Source: an uncultured Oscillospiraceae bacterium (GTDB lineage Bacteria > Bacillota > Clostridia > Oscillospirales > Oscillospiraceae). Taken from it: a stretch of 64,000 nt of DNA. Location of the stretch: assembly GCA_902497145.1 (NCBI GenBank), contig CABVDR010000007.1, forward strand, positions 7,894 to 71,893, given 5' to 3'. The stretch's first letter is position 1. Each line of letters begins with the position of its first letter. The position numbers and the translations under genes are program-made. This document shows positions 21,166-28,806 of the stretch, in pieces. Under the pieces are notes generated by a model. It did no database searches. It saw only the letters and a program-made list of their open reading frames with translations, and had not been told where the DNA came from.

Positions 21166-22101
21166 ATGCCAGTGTTTGATCTCCACTGTGACACCCTCAC
21201 CGCCTTCATGAGTCCCCTGCGCTGCCGGGACACTCTGGACGACCCCTGCTCCGCCTTTGCTCTGTCCAAAGTCCAGACCATCCCCTGGTGCCAGTGCTGC
21301 GCTGTCTTTGTGCCGGACGGTCTCACGCCTCAGGAGGCACTGGGCTATTACCGCTTCTACCGGAATAGCTTTCAGCGGCAGGTGAAAGACTGCCATGATA
21401 AGGCCTCGGCCTGCACCACAGCGGAGGAAGTAACCGCCGCCTGGGAGCAGAAGAAAACCGCCCTGGTGCTGACAGTGGAAAATGGCTCCCTGCTGGGGGC
21501 GGGACTGGAGCACGTGGAGGAGCTCTGCCGGGACGGGGTACGGATGGTGACCCTCACCTGGAACGGGGAGAACGCCCTGGGCTCTGGCCATGAGACCGAC
21601 CATGGCCTCACTCCCCTGGGGCGAGAGGCGGTCCTGGCTCTGGAGAAGGCAGGCATCGTGGTGGACGTATCCCATCTCAACGACGCCGGCTTCCGGGACG
21701 TGCTGGACACTACCCAAAAGCCCTTTGCCGCCTCCCACTCCAACGCCCGTGCCGTCTGTCCTCACCGGCGTAACCTGGAGGACTGGCAGATCCGGGAGAT
21801 GGTGATGCGCAACTGTATCATTGGTCTTAATTATTACAGTCCGTTTTTACACTGCGATGGAACAGACGCAGATTTTGACGATCTCTACCGCCACATCTGC
21901 CACTTCCTGGAGTTGGGAGCGGAGAACTGTCTGGCCCTGGGATCCGACTTCGACGGGGCCGACCTGCCCCCCTGCCTGGACGACTACACCAAAGTGCCTG
22001 CCTTGGGAGAGTATCTTTTGGACCGGGGCTTAGGCCGTCCCCTGGTGGAAAAGCTCTTTTGGAAAAACGCCCTGGCATTTGCCCAAACAAATTGGCAATA
22101 A
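21166..22101 (+). CDS. Membrane-dipeptidase-like peptidase, family M19
   Basis: This 311-residue zinc dipeptidase has the metal ligands of M19 in order: HCD in FDLHCDT at residues 6-8, Glu in LTVENGSLLG near 104, His in VDVSHLND near 173 and His in AASHSNARAV near 195. The Asp of GSDFDGAD lies near 262. It should cleave dipeptides, including some with D-residues. AAAGGAG stands before the ATG at 21166; a GTG at 21139 lies upstream of that ribosome site and is rejected. A terminator hairpin starts 8 bp after the stop. Confidence 0.94.
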   Translation: MPVFDLHCDTLTAFMSPLRCRDTLDDPCSAFALSKVQTIPWCQCCAVFVPDGLTPQEALGYYRFYRNSFQRQVKDCHDKASACTTAEEVTAAWEQKKTALVLTVENGSLLGAGLEHVEELCRDGVRMVTLTWNGENALGSGHETDHGLTPLGREAVLALEKAGIVVDVSHLNDAGFRDVLDTTQKPFAASHSNARAVCPHRRNLEDWQIREMVMRNCIIGLNYYSPFLHCDGTDADFDDLYRHICHFLELGAENCLALGSDFDGADLPPCLDDYTKVPALGEYLLDRGLGRPLVEKLFWKNALAFAQTNWQ

Positions 22102-22105
22102 CGCC

Positions 22106-22134
22106 TTGCGCCCCCTTTTTCTTCCGAGTATACT
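22106..22134 (+). promoter_or_regulatory. Promoter embedded in a terminator hairpin
   Basis: TTGCGC (22106-22111) and TATACT (22129-22134) are 17 bp apart. The -10 box lies in the loop of the dipeptidase terminator. Confidence 0.55.
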
Positions 22135-22156
22135 GGAGAAAAAGGGGGCGTTTTTT
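22109..22156 (+). terminator. Terminator of the dipeptidase gene
   Basis: A 12-bp stem CGCCCCCTTTTT / AAAAAGGGGGCG with an 18-nt loop is followed by six T residues. The T-run ends directly at the GTG start of the next gene. Confidence 0.85.
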
Positions 22157-22615
22157 GTGCTGGACGAGCTGGACTTTTTGGAGGAATATCAGGAGGACAA
22201 CCGCATCGAGGCCAAGCGGGCCCAGGGCGGCCTGCCCCACAGCCTGTGGGAGACCTACTCCGCCTTTGCCAACACTTTGGGGGGCGTTATCCTGCTGGGG
22301 GTGGCCGAGGGGGAGGACAAGTCCCTGTACTCCGTGCCCCTCTTTGACCCCCAGGAGCTGGTGGATGAGTTCTGGGACATGGTGAATGACCCTCAGGTGG
22401 TCAGCGCCAACATCCTGCAAAAAGAGGACGTGCAGATCTTCCGCAGCGGGAAAAATGACATCGTGGCTATCTTCGTCCCCCGGGCTGACCGCCGCCACCG
22501 CCCCGTCTACATCGGCGGCGACCCCTACGCCGGCACCTACTACCGCCGGGGAGAGGGGGACTGGCGCTGTCCCCGCCACGAGGTGGAGGCCATGCTTCAG
22601 GATCAAACAAACTGA
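22157..22615 (+). CDS. Stand-alone AlbA_2 (Schlafen-type) domain protein
   Basis: The 152-residue protein is a single AlbA_2 domain. RIEAKRAQGGLPHSLWETYSAFANTLGG at its start is the family signature, and it ends with GTYYRRGEGDWRCPRHEVEAML. Most relatives continue with a large C-terminal ATPase-like or winged-helix part, which is missing here. The family is linked to nucleic-acid binding or transcription control. I chose GTG at 22157 because the frame upstream runs through the terminator. The ribosome site is only a GGGGG run, so translation may be weak. A terminator follows. Confidence 0.78.
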   Translation: MLDELDFLEEYQEDNRIEAKRAQGGLPHSLWETYSAFANTLGGVILLGVAEGEDKSLYSVPLFDPQELVDEFWDMVNDPQVVSANILQKEDVQIFRSGKNDIVAIFVPRADRRHRPVYIGGDPYAGTYYRRGEGDWRCPRHEVEAMLQDQTN

Positions 22616-22646
22616 AACCGGGATCAAACCGATCCCGGTTTTTTTG
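22616..22646 (+). terminator. Terminator after the AlbA gene
   Basis: A 10-bp stem AACCGGGATC / GATCCCGGTT with a 5-nt loop is followed by a T-run. Confidence 0.9.
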
Positions 22647-22697
22647 TGTATCTTTTTCCAGCTTTGGGGCAGGCTAACGGAAAAGGAGGCGTTCCAT

Positions 22698-23138
22698 TTG
22701 GACATCAGCAAACAGGAATACAATCAGCTCATTCAGGCCCACGCCCGCCCCTCCCCCCTGGTGCGGGACGTACTGTGGGCCTTTTTTGTGGGGGGAGCCA
22801 TCTGCACCTTGGGACAGGTGCTGCGCAACTTGTACGAGAGCCTGGGACTCTCCGGCGATGATGCGGGCATCGCGGTGTCGGTAACCCTCATCTTTCTCTC
22901 CGCCCTGCTCACCGGCCTGGGGCTCTTTGACAAGCTGGCCAAGCGGGCGGGGGCGGGCACCCTGGTGCCCATCACCGGCTTTGCCAACGCCATGGTCTCC
23001 CCCGCCCTGGAGTTTAAAAGCGAGGGCTATATCACCGGCACCGCCTCCAAGCTGTTCGTGGTGGCCGGACCGGTGCTGGTCTTCGGGGTGAGCGCCAGCG
23101 TGATCTACGGCCTGATCTGTTTTTTCTTTGGCCTTTGA
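22698..23138 (+). CDS. spoVAC: Stage V sporulation protein AC
   Basis: The 146-residue membrane protein matches SpoVAC, a channel component for dipicolinic acid import into the forespore and release on germination. It has four hydrophobic helices and the family stretches GGAICTLGQVLRN, SALLTGLGLFDKLAK, PITGFANAMVSPALEFKSEG and VVAGPVLVFGV. The start is TTG, 8 bp after AAAGGAGG. spoVAD and spoVAEB are not adjacent in this window, unlike the usual spoVA cluster, so either they lie elsewhere or this is an additional copy. A possible forespore-sigma promoter (GTATC, 15 bp, GGCAGGCTAA) lies near 22638-22667 but matches poorly. Confidence 0.88.
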   Translation: MDISKQEYNQLIQAHARPSPLVRDVLWAFFVGGAICTLGQVLRNLYESLGLSGDDAGIAVSVTLIFLSALLTGLGLFDKLAKRAGAGTLVPITGFANAMVSPALEFKSEGYITGTASKLFVVAGPVLVFGVSASVIYGLICFFFGL

Positions 23139-23172
23139 TTTTGTTCTGTGCAGAACCAACAAAAATTCTCCC

Positions 23173-23201
23173 TTTTCACCGGGGACTTCTTGTGCTAAAA
23201 T
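23173..23201 (+). promoter_or_regulatory. Candidate amylase promoter
   Basis: TTTTCA and TAAAAT are 17 bp apart, 41 bp ahead of the start codon. Confidence 0.45.
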
Positions 23202-23242
23202 GGGAATAGCTTATTTCCCCTGGGAAAGAAAGGAAGATGTAT

Positions 23243-24556
23243 ATGTGGGCGGAAAATAGTGTATTTTACCAGATCTACCCCCTGGGCTTCTGCGGAGCCC
23301 CAAAGGAGAATGACGGCATCACCGTCAACCGCATCGGCAAGATCGCCGACTGGGCGGATCATATCCAACAGCTGGGGGCGGACGCGGTATACCTCTCCCC
23401 CATTTTTGAAAGTGACCGCCACGGCTACGACACCCGGGACTACCGGAAAATCGACTGCCGCCTGGGCACCAACGAGGACTTTGCCAAGGTGTGTGAAACC
23501 CTTCACACCCATGGCATCCGGGTGGTTCTGGACGGCGTGTTCAATCACGTAGGCCGGGGCTTCTGGGCCTTTAAGGACGTGCAGGAGAAGAAGTGGGACT
23601 CCCCCTACAAGGACTGGTTCAACATCCACTTTGACGGCAACTCCAACTACAACGACGGCTTCTGGTATGAGGGCTGGGAGGGCCACTATGAGCTGGTCAA
23701 GCTCAATCTCCGCAACCCCGCCGTGGTGGATTACCTGCTGGACTGCGTGCGCTCCTGGGTGGAGGAGTACGACATTGACGGCCTGCGCCTGGACGTGGCC
23801 TACTGCCTGGACCACGACTTTATCCGCCGTCTGCACCAGTTTACCGATGGCCTGAAACCGGAATTTTTCCTGGTGGGCGAGACCCTTCACGGGGACTACA
23901 ACCAGTGGGTCAACGACCAGATGCTCCACAGCTGCACCAACTATGAGTGCTACAAGGGCCTCTACTCCAGCCTCAACTCCATGAACCTCTTTGAGATCGT
24001 CCACAGCTTGAAGCGGCAGTTTGGCCCGGAAAACTGGACCCTCTACAAGGGCAAGCACCTGCTGTGCTTCTGCGATAACCACGACGTGACCCGGGCGGCC
24101 AGCATCCTCCAGGAGCCCAAACATCTGCCCCTCATCTACGGGCTCATGTTCGGTATGCCCGGCATTCCCTGCCTGTACTACGGCAGCGAGTGGGGGGCCA
24201 AGGGGGAGAAGCGCCCCGGCAGCGATGACGAGCTGCGCCCCAGCTTTGAAAAGCCCGAGTGGAACGAGCTCACCGACCTCATTTCCGCCATGGCCAAGGC
24301 CCACCGGGAGAGCGACGCTCTCTGCCACGGCGACTTCCAGGACCTGGTACTCACCAACCGCCAGACCATCTTCCAGCGCCGAACCGACAAGGAGCGGGTA
24401 CTGGTTGCGGTGAACGCCGACTCCCAGCCCTACGTGGCCCACTTCAACGCAGGCTGCGGCCGGGCGGTGGACCTCATCACCGGCAAGGACCACGACTTCG
24501 GCGGCGGCAGTGAGTTGCCTCCCTACTCTGTGGCCTTCTGGAAGTGCGAACGGTAA
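23243..24556 (+). CDS. Alpha-amylase-family glycoside hydrolase (GH13)
   Basis: The 437-residue intracellular enzyme has the four GH13 regions: DGVFNH (97-102), GLRLDVA with nucleophile Asp 184, VGETL with acid/base Glu 213, and DNHD (278-281). There is no signal peptide, so it acts on imported maltodextrins or internal glucan. The short C-terminal beta domain is present. I start at the second ATG (23243), which is spaced 6 bp from AAAGGAAG; the ATG two codons earlier abuts the ribosome site. Exact specificity (cyclomaltodextrinase, neopullulanase or amylase) cannot be told. It probably works with MalQ. Confidence 0.93.
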   Translation: MWAENSVFYQIYPLGFCGAPKENDGITVNRIGKIADWADHIQQLGADAVYLSPIFESDRHGYDTRDYRKIDCRLGTNEDFAKVCETLHTHGIRVVLDGVFNHVGRGFWAFKDVQEKKWDSPYKDWFNIHFDGNSNYNDGFWYEGWEGHYELVKLNLRNPAVVDYLLDCVRSWVEEYDIDGLRLDVAYCLDHDFIRRLHQFTDGLKPEFFLVGETLHGDYNQWVNDQMLHSCTNYECYKGLYSSLNSMNLFEIVHSLKRQFGPENWTLYKGKHLLCFCDNHDVTRAASILQEPKHLPLIYGLMFGMPGIPCLYYGSEWGAKGEKRPGSDDELRPSFEKPEWNELTDLISAMAKAHRESDALCHGDFQDLVLTNRQTIFQRRTDKERVLVAVNADSQPYVAHFNAGCGRAVDLITGKDHDFGGGSELPPYSVAFWKCER

Positions 24557-24570
24557 TTTAATCTGCCCAA

Positions 24571-24601
24571 GATGCCCGCCCAAGAGGCGGGCGTCTTTTT
24601 G
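24571..24601 (+). terminator. Terminator after the amylase gene
   Basis: A 10-bp stem GATGCCCGCC / GGCGGGCGTC with a CAAGA loop is followed by TTTTT. Confidence 0.9.
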
Positions 24602-24611
24602 CATTTACACA

Positions 24612-24640
24612 TTGACAAGCATCTATGTATATGCTAGGAT
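24612..24640 (+). promoter_or_regulatory. arsR operon promoter and likely operator
   Basis: TTGACA and TAGGAT are 17 bp apart. The spacer holds the dyad AGCAT-N8-ATGCT (24618-24635), a plausible ArsR-family binding site. Confidence 0.75.
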
Positions 24641-24675
24641 ATCGCATAGACAATGATCAATGTGAGGTGACCCAT

Positions 24676-24960
24676 ATGAACGCTATGGACGTAGCTCTCC
24701 TGTGCAAGGCACTGGGGGACGCCAACCGGCTTCAAATCGTGGAAATGCTTTCCCAGGGGGAGATGTGCGCCTGTAAATTGCTGGAGCACTTCGCCATCCG
24801 TCAGCCCACCCTGTCCCACCACATGAGTGTACTGTGTGCCTGCGGACTGGTGGAGGTGCGGAAAGAGGGCAAGTGGAGCCACTACTCCCTGAACCGGGAG
24901 ACCTTGGCTCAGTTCCAGCAGTTTATTGCCGGTCTGGCCAACGAGGAGGCCGGGGCGTAA
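24676..24960 (+). CDS. ArsR-family metalloregulator with CxC metal site
   Basis: This 94-residue winged-helix repressor has Cys 31 and Cys 33 in EMCACKLL, at the place of the arsenite-binding ELCVCDL helix of classical ArsR. The recognition helix is RQPTLSHHMSVLCACGLV. It should release DNA when As(III) or a similar thiophilic metal binds. GAGGTGA precedes the ATG at 24676, and the frame upstream is open but lacks a ribosome site. The stop overlaps the next start (TAATG). Confidence 0.9.
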   Translation: MNAMDVALLCKALGDANRLQIVEMLSQGEMCACKLLEHFAIRQPTLSHHMSVLCACGLVEVRKEGKWSHYSLNRETLAQFQQFIAGLANEEAGA

Positions 24961-25952
24961 TGTGGAATTTCATTCAGACCCAGGTTCTGGGCATGGCCTG
25001 GCTCAACCAGGGCATTGGCGCCCTGCTGTCCGCCGCGGGGCTGGACCTCTCCTCCCGTCTGGGGGGCAGCATCCAGTTTTTCCTCTATGACGTAATAAAA
25101 ATTACTATCCTGTTGTGCGTGCTGATTTTCCTGGTCTCCTACATCCAGAGCTACTTTCCTCCCCAGCGCAGCCGGGCCATTCTGGGCCGCTTCCGTGGGA
25201 TTGGGGCCAACTGCATCGCCGCCCTGCTGGGCACAGTGACCCCCTTCTGCTCCTGCTCCTCCATCCCCTTGTTCATGGGCTTTACCAGCGCGGGTCTGCC
25301 TCTGGGGGTGACCTTCTCCTTTCTCATCTCCTCCCCCATGGTGGATCTGGGCAGCCTCATTCTGCTCATGAGCATCTTCGGGGCCAAGGTGGCCGTCCTC
25401 TACGTGGTTCTTGGTCTGGTGGTGGCAGTGGCAGGGGGCACCCTCATCCAGCGTTTGGGGCTGGAGGACCAGGTGGAGGACTTCATCCGTCAGGCCGCCG
25501 ATGCGGCGGGGGAGTCCCCCGTCCTCACCCAGCATGACCGGGTGATGTACGCCAAGGAGCAGGTGGTCTCTACCTTCCGCAAGGTGTTCCCCTACATTCT
25601 GGTGGGGGTGGGCATCGGCGCGGTGATCCACAACTGGATCCCCCAGCAGTGGATCGAACTGGTTCTGGGCGGCAACAACCCCCTGGGCGTGGTGCTGGCT
25701 ACCATCGTAGGCGTGCCCATGTACGCCGACATCTTCGGCACCATCCCGGTGGCCGAAGCCCTGCTGAGCAAGGGAGCCCAGCTGGGTACGGTGCTGTCCT
25801 TTATGATGGCGGTCACCACCCTGAGCCTGCCCTCCATGGTGATGCTCAGCAAGGCGGTCAAACCCAAGCTGCTGGCCATCTTCGCCGCCATCTGCACCAT
25901 GGGCATCATCTTAGTGGGCTATTTCTTCAATGCCATTCAGATCTATCTGTAA
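24960..25952 (+). CDS. Permease of the ArsP/UPF0718 family
   Basis: The 330-residue protein has about eight membrane helices and the family motif TPFCSCSSIPLFMGF near residue 93. It also has SPMVDLGSLILL and, in the second half, GVPMYADIFGTIPVAEALL. Relatives export trivalent organoarsenicals (ArsP) or move unknown ions. The start overlaps the arsR stop, and a redox-active small protein follows after 12 bp, so this three-gene unit is probably an arsenic-type detoxification operon. The three Cys/Ser residues of the FCSCS loop are candidates for metal contact. Confidence 0.88.
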   Translation: MWNFIQTQVLGMAWLNQGIGALLSAAGLDLSSRLGGSIQFFLYDVIKITILLCVLIFLVSYIQSYFPPQRSRAILGRFRGIGANCIAALLGTVTPFCSCSSIPLFMGFTSAGLPLGVTFSFLISSPMVDLGSLILLMSIFGAKVAVLYVVLGLVVAVAGGTLIQRLGLEDQVEDFIRQAADAAGESPVLTQHDRVMYAKEQVVSTFRKVFPYILVGVGIGAVIHNWIPQQWIELVLGGNNPLGVVLATIVGVPMYADIFGTIPVAEALLSKGAQLGTVLSFMMAVTTLSLPSMVMLSKAVKPKLLAIFAAICTMGIILVGYFFNAIQIYL

Positions 25953-25964
25953 GGAGGAATTTTT

Positions 25965-26261
25965 ATGGGTTTCTTTGGAAAGAAAAAAACAAATTCTCAG
26001 GCAGCTGAGCCGGAGCAGGCCCGGGTGCTGGTTCTGGGCAGCGGGTGCGCCAACTGCAACACTCTGGAGCAGGCAACGGTGCAGGCTATGACCGAGCTAG
26101 GGTTGGAGCCCGCTGTGGGCCACATCACTGACTTTGCCCAGATCGCCCAGTACGGCGTCATGACTACTCCCGCCCTAGTACTGGACGGGAAGGTGCTCTG
26201 TCAGGGCCGGGTACTGAGTAAGGACGAGGCCAAGCGGCTGCTGCAGCAGGCCGGACTGTAA
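25965..26261 (+). CDS. Small thioredoxin-fold protein (redox-active disulfide family)
   Basis: The 98-residue cytosolic protein has a Lys-rich N-terminus, then a thioredoxin-like fold starting VLVLGSGCANCNTLEQA with the CxxC site, and the cis-Pro loop MTTPALVLDGKV. Such proteins commonly accompany ArsP-like permeases and may reduce or carry the metalloid. AAGGAGG precedes the ATG. It is the last gene before a terminator. Confidence 0.9.
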   Translation: MGFFGKKKTNSQAAEPEQARVLVLGSGCANCNTLEQATVQAMTELGLEPAVGHITDFAQIAQYGVMTTPALVLDGKVLCQGRVLSKDEAKRLLQQAGL

Positions 26262-26298
26262 GGTCCAGGGCCGCGTTCACGGATATCTGCAATGTTCA

Positions 26299-26339
26299 CC
26301 ACGTGGATCGGAACCCCCTCCGATCCACGTGGGATTTTT
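26299..26339 (+). terminator. Terminator of the arsR operon
   Basis: A perfect 14-bp stem CCACGTGGATCGGA / TCCGATCCACGTGG with a 6-nt loop is followed by GATTTTTC. Confidence 0.88.
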
Positions 26340-26361
26340 CTTGTATTTTACAAAAATGCCC

Positions 26362-26390
26362 TCAACTTTTTAACATGGCTATGGTATACT
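26362..26390 (+). promoter_or_regulatory. ppk promoter
   Basis: TATACT at 26385-26390 is a good -10 box; the -35 candidate TCAACT, 17 bp upstream, is poor. Confidence 0.5.
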
Positions 26391-26463
26391 AAAATGGATT
26401 ATAGATACCCCTCGCGTCCCTTTTCTCAAGGCGCGTATGAATAGAAAGAAAGAGGGATCATGT

Positions 26464-28578
26464 ATGTCAAAAATTGTGGATACCCGCTACACCCAGGACC
26501 GAGAACTGTCCTGGCTGCGGTTTAATGAACGGGTTTTGGAGGAGGCCAAAGACGAGAGCGTACCTCTCATCGAGCGGCTGAAATTTGCCTCCATCTTTAC
26601 CAGCAACCTGGATGAGTTCTTTATGATCCGGGTGGGCTCCCTGTGCGACCTGACGCTGGTGAAGGAGCCCCATATCGACTGCCGCACCGGCCAGACTCCG
26701 GAGCAGCAGCTCACCGCCATCTACCAGGCGGTCACTCCCCTGTACAAGATGCGGGACAAGGTGGTGGACCAGCTGGAAAAGCGGCTTCGCACCTGCAACA
26801 TCTGCCGCATGACCATGGACGAGATGGACACCAAGGAGCGCAAACAGGTGGAAAACTGGTTTCGGGATGAGCTGCAGCCCATCCTCTCCCCCCAGGTGGT
26901 GGACGCCCGCCACCCCTTCCCCCATCTGTCCAATAAGGTGCTGAATATCGTGCTGCGTTTGGAGAGCGACGGCCAGGAGTCCCTGGGCCTCATCCCCATT
27001 CCCCAGAGTCTGCCACCCTATTTCGTCCTGCGGGAGCGGGGCGTGCGGTATATCCTCACCGAGGATGTGCTTCTGGAGTACGCTAAAAAGCTCTTCCCTG
27101 CCTTCAGTGTCCAGGGCAAGGCGGTGTGCTCCGTCACCCGCAACGCCGACATCAGCCCCGAGGACGAGGCCTACGACGTGGACGAAGATTACCGCCAGCA
27201 CATGCGCAAGATCGTGAAAAAGCGCAACCGTCTGGCTCCTGTACGCCTGGAGATCCAGAGCAGCAGCCGGGACGAGAAGGCCATTGAGTTTTTGTGCAGC
27301 AAGCTCAAGCTCAGCCGGGAGCAGGTCTTTTTCACCAAGTGTCCCATCCGCATGAACTACGTGTTCTCCCTGGAGGGCCTGCTGCCTCCGGAGAGCAAGG
27401 CCGCCCTGTGCTATCCCCCCTACACCCCCCGCTTCCCCGCGTGTCTCCGGCAGGATGAGAAGATTCTGCCCCAGATCCTGCGCCACGACGCGCTGCTGTT
27501 CTACCCCTTCGAGTCCATGGACCCCTTCCTGCACCTGGTGCGGGAGGCGTCCTCCGACCCCAACGTGCTCTCCATTAAAATCACCATCTACCGCCTGGCC
27601 TCCAAGGCCAAGCTGGCCGAGTACCTGTGCGCCGCCGCCGAAAACGGCAAGGAGGTCACGGTCCTCATGGAGCTGCGCGCCCGCTTCGATGAGCAGAATA
27701 ACATCCAGTGGGCTGAGCGCATGGAGGAGGCGGGCTGCACCATCCTCTACGGCACAGAAGGCTTTAAAGTCCACTCCAAAATCTGCCTCATTACCCGCCG
27801 GGAACGGGGAAAGATCCAGTACATCACCCAGGTGGGCACCGGCAACTACAACGAGAAGACCGCCAAGCAGTACACCGACCTGTGCCTGATGACCGCCCGG
27901 CCCGAGCTGGGTGAAGACGCGGCGGTGCTGTTCCGGAACATGGCTACCGCCAACCTGGACGGGGACTACAAACACCTGCTTCTCTCCCCCTTCCAGCTTC
28001 GGGACAAGGTGATGGAGCTGATGGACCGGGAGATCAAGAAGGGCTCCCAGGGCTATATCTTCCTAAAGCTCAACTCCATCACCGACCGCAAGCTCATCGA
28101 CAAACTGGCCCAGGCTTCCCAGGCTGGGGTAGAAGTGGTCATGAACGTGCGGGGCATCTGCTGCATTCGCCCGGGCATCCCCGGACTCACCGACCACATC
28201 ACCATTTTCTCCATTGTGGGCCGGTATCTGGAACACACCCGCATCTACCGCTTCGGTCGGGGGGACGATGCTGACCTGTACATCTCCTCCGCCGACTTCA
28301 TGACCCGGAACACGGAACGCCGGGTGGAGGTGGCCTGTCCCGTGCTGGATCCTCAGGTGCGCCGCTCCATCTTCCATATCTGTGATGTGCTCGTCGCTGA
28401 CAACGTAAAAGCCCGTCAGCTGGGTCCCGATGGCCAGTGGGGCCCCCGGAACACCGACGCTGCCCCCTGCTCCAGCCAGGATGTATTCATGGCGGAAGGT
28501 CTTGGCTCTGCTTACCCCGAACCCGCCGCCAAGCCCGCCAAGCGCAAAGGCTTCTGGAGCCGCCTGTTCAAAAAATAA
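26464..28578 (+). CDS. ppk: Polyphosphate kinase 1
   Basis: The 704-residue enzyme reversibly makes polyphosphate from ATP. It shows the N-terminal signature RELSWLRFNERVLEEA and SNLDEFFMIRVGSL. The autophosphorylated His is in EGFKVHSKICLI near residue 440. The second conserved His is in YLEHTRIYRF, and YISSADFMTRN follows. The C-terminus carries a Pro/Lys-rich tail. The ATG at 26464 follows AGAGGGA; an ATG nine codons earlier lies before this site. It has its own promoter and terminator, and no ppx exopolyphosphatase lies next to it. Confidence 0.96.
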   Translation: MSKIVDTRYTQDRELSWLRFNERVLEEAKDESVPLIERLKFASIFTSNLDEFFMIRVGSLCDLTLVKEPHIDCRTGQTPEQQLTAIYQAVTPLYKMRDKVVDQLEKRLRTCNICRMTMDEMDTKERKQVENWFRDELQPILSPQVVDARHPFPHLSNKVLNIVLRLESDGQESLGLIPIPQSLPPYFVLRERGVRYILTEDVLLEYAKKLFPAFSVQGKAVCSVTRNADISPEDEAYDVDEDYRQHMRKIVKKRNRLAPVRLEIQSSSRDEKAIEFLCSKLKLSREQVFFTKCPIRMNYVFSLEGLLPPESKAALCYPPYTPRFPACLRQDEKILPQILRHDALLFYPFESMDPFLHLVREASSDPNVLSIKITIYRLASKAKLAEYLCAAAENGKEVTVLMELRARFDEQNNIQWAERMEEAGCTILYGTEGFKVHSKICLITRRERGKIQYITQVGTGNYNEKTAKQYTDLCLMTARPELGEDAAVLFRNMATANLDGDYKHLLLSPFQLRDKVMELMDREIKKGSQGYIFLKLNSITDRKLIDKLAQASQAGVEVVMNVRGICCIRPGIPGLTDHITIFSIVGRYLEHTRIYRFGRGDDADLYISSADFMTRNTERRVEVACPVLDPQVRRSIFHICDVLVADNVKARQLGPDGQWGPRNTDAAPCSSQDVFMAEGLGSAYPEPAAKPAKRKGFWSRLFKK

Positions 28579-28594
28579 ACCATCTGTTTTCTTC

Positions 28595-28627
28595 GCCCGC
28601 CGTAACAATACGGCGGGTGTTTTTTTG
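28595..28627 (+). terminator. ppk terminator
   Basis: The GCCCGCCGTA / TACGGCGGGT stem with an ACAA loop is followed by a G and seven T residues. Confidence 0.92.
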
Positions 28628-28709
28628 TAATTTTTTCGAAAAAGGAAGGGTCTTCCCCGGAAAAATCCGCAACCGCTTGTTGTGTTTTGATTTGCAAAAT
28701 CTGTCTTGG

Positions 28710-28726
28710 CAGCGCTGGCAGCGCTG
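28710..28726 (+). repeat. Doubled palindrome CAGCGCTG upstream of spoIVB
   Basis: The self-complementary octamer CAGCGCTG occurs twice with one base between (28710-28717 and 28719-28726), about 80 bp before the spoIVB start. It could be an operator or an RNA hairpin; no named site matches. Confidence 0.5.
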
Positions 28727-28758
28727 TCCTGTTTGTACCGCCGTAAAAACGTCCATAC

Positions 28759-28793
28759 TGTCAAAGGCGGCAAAAAGCCGCGCAAAATTGACA
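28759..28793 (+). promoter_or_regulatory. Inverted repeat just before the spoIVB ribosome site
   Basis: TGTCAA and TTGACA flank an inner GGCGGC / GCCGCG stem, giving a hairpin that ends 2 bp before the GGGGGTG ribosome site. It could mask translation or be an attenuator. Confidence 0.5.
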
Positions 28794-28806
28794 TGGGGGT
28801 GAAATT

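Noticed and set aside
22638..22667. Forespore sigma-factor promoter before spoVAC
   Set aside because: The -35 like GTATC fits, but the -10 region misses two conserved positions; kept only as a remark.
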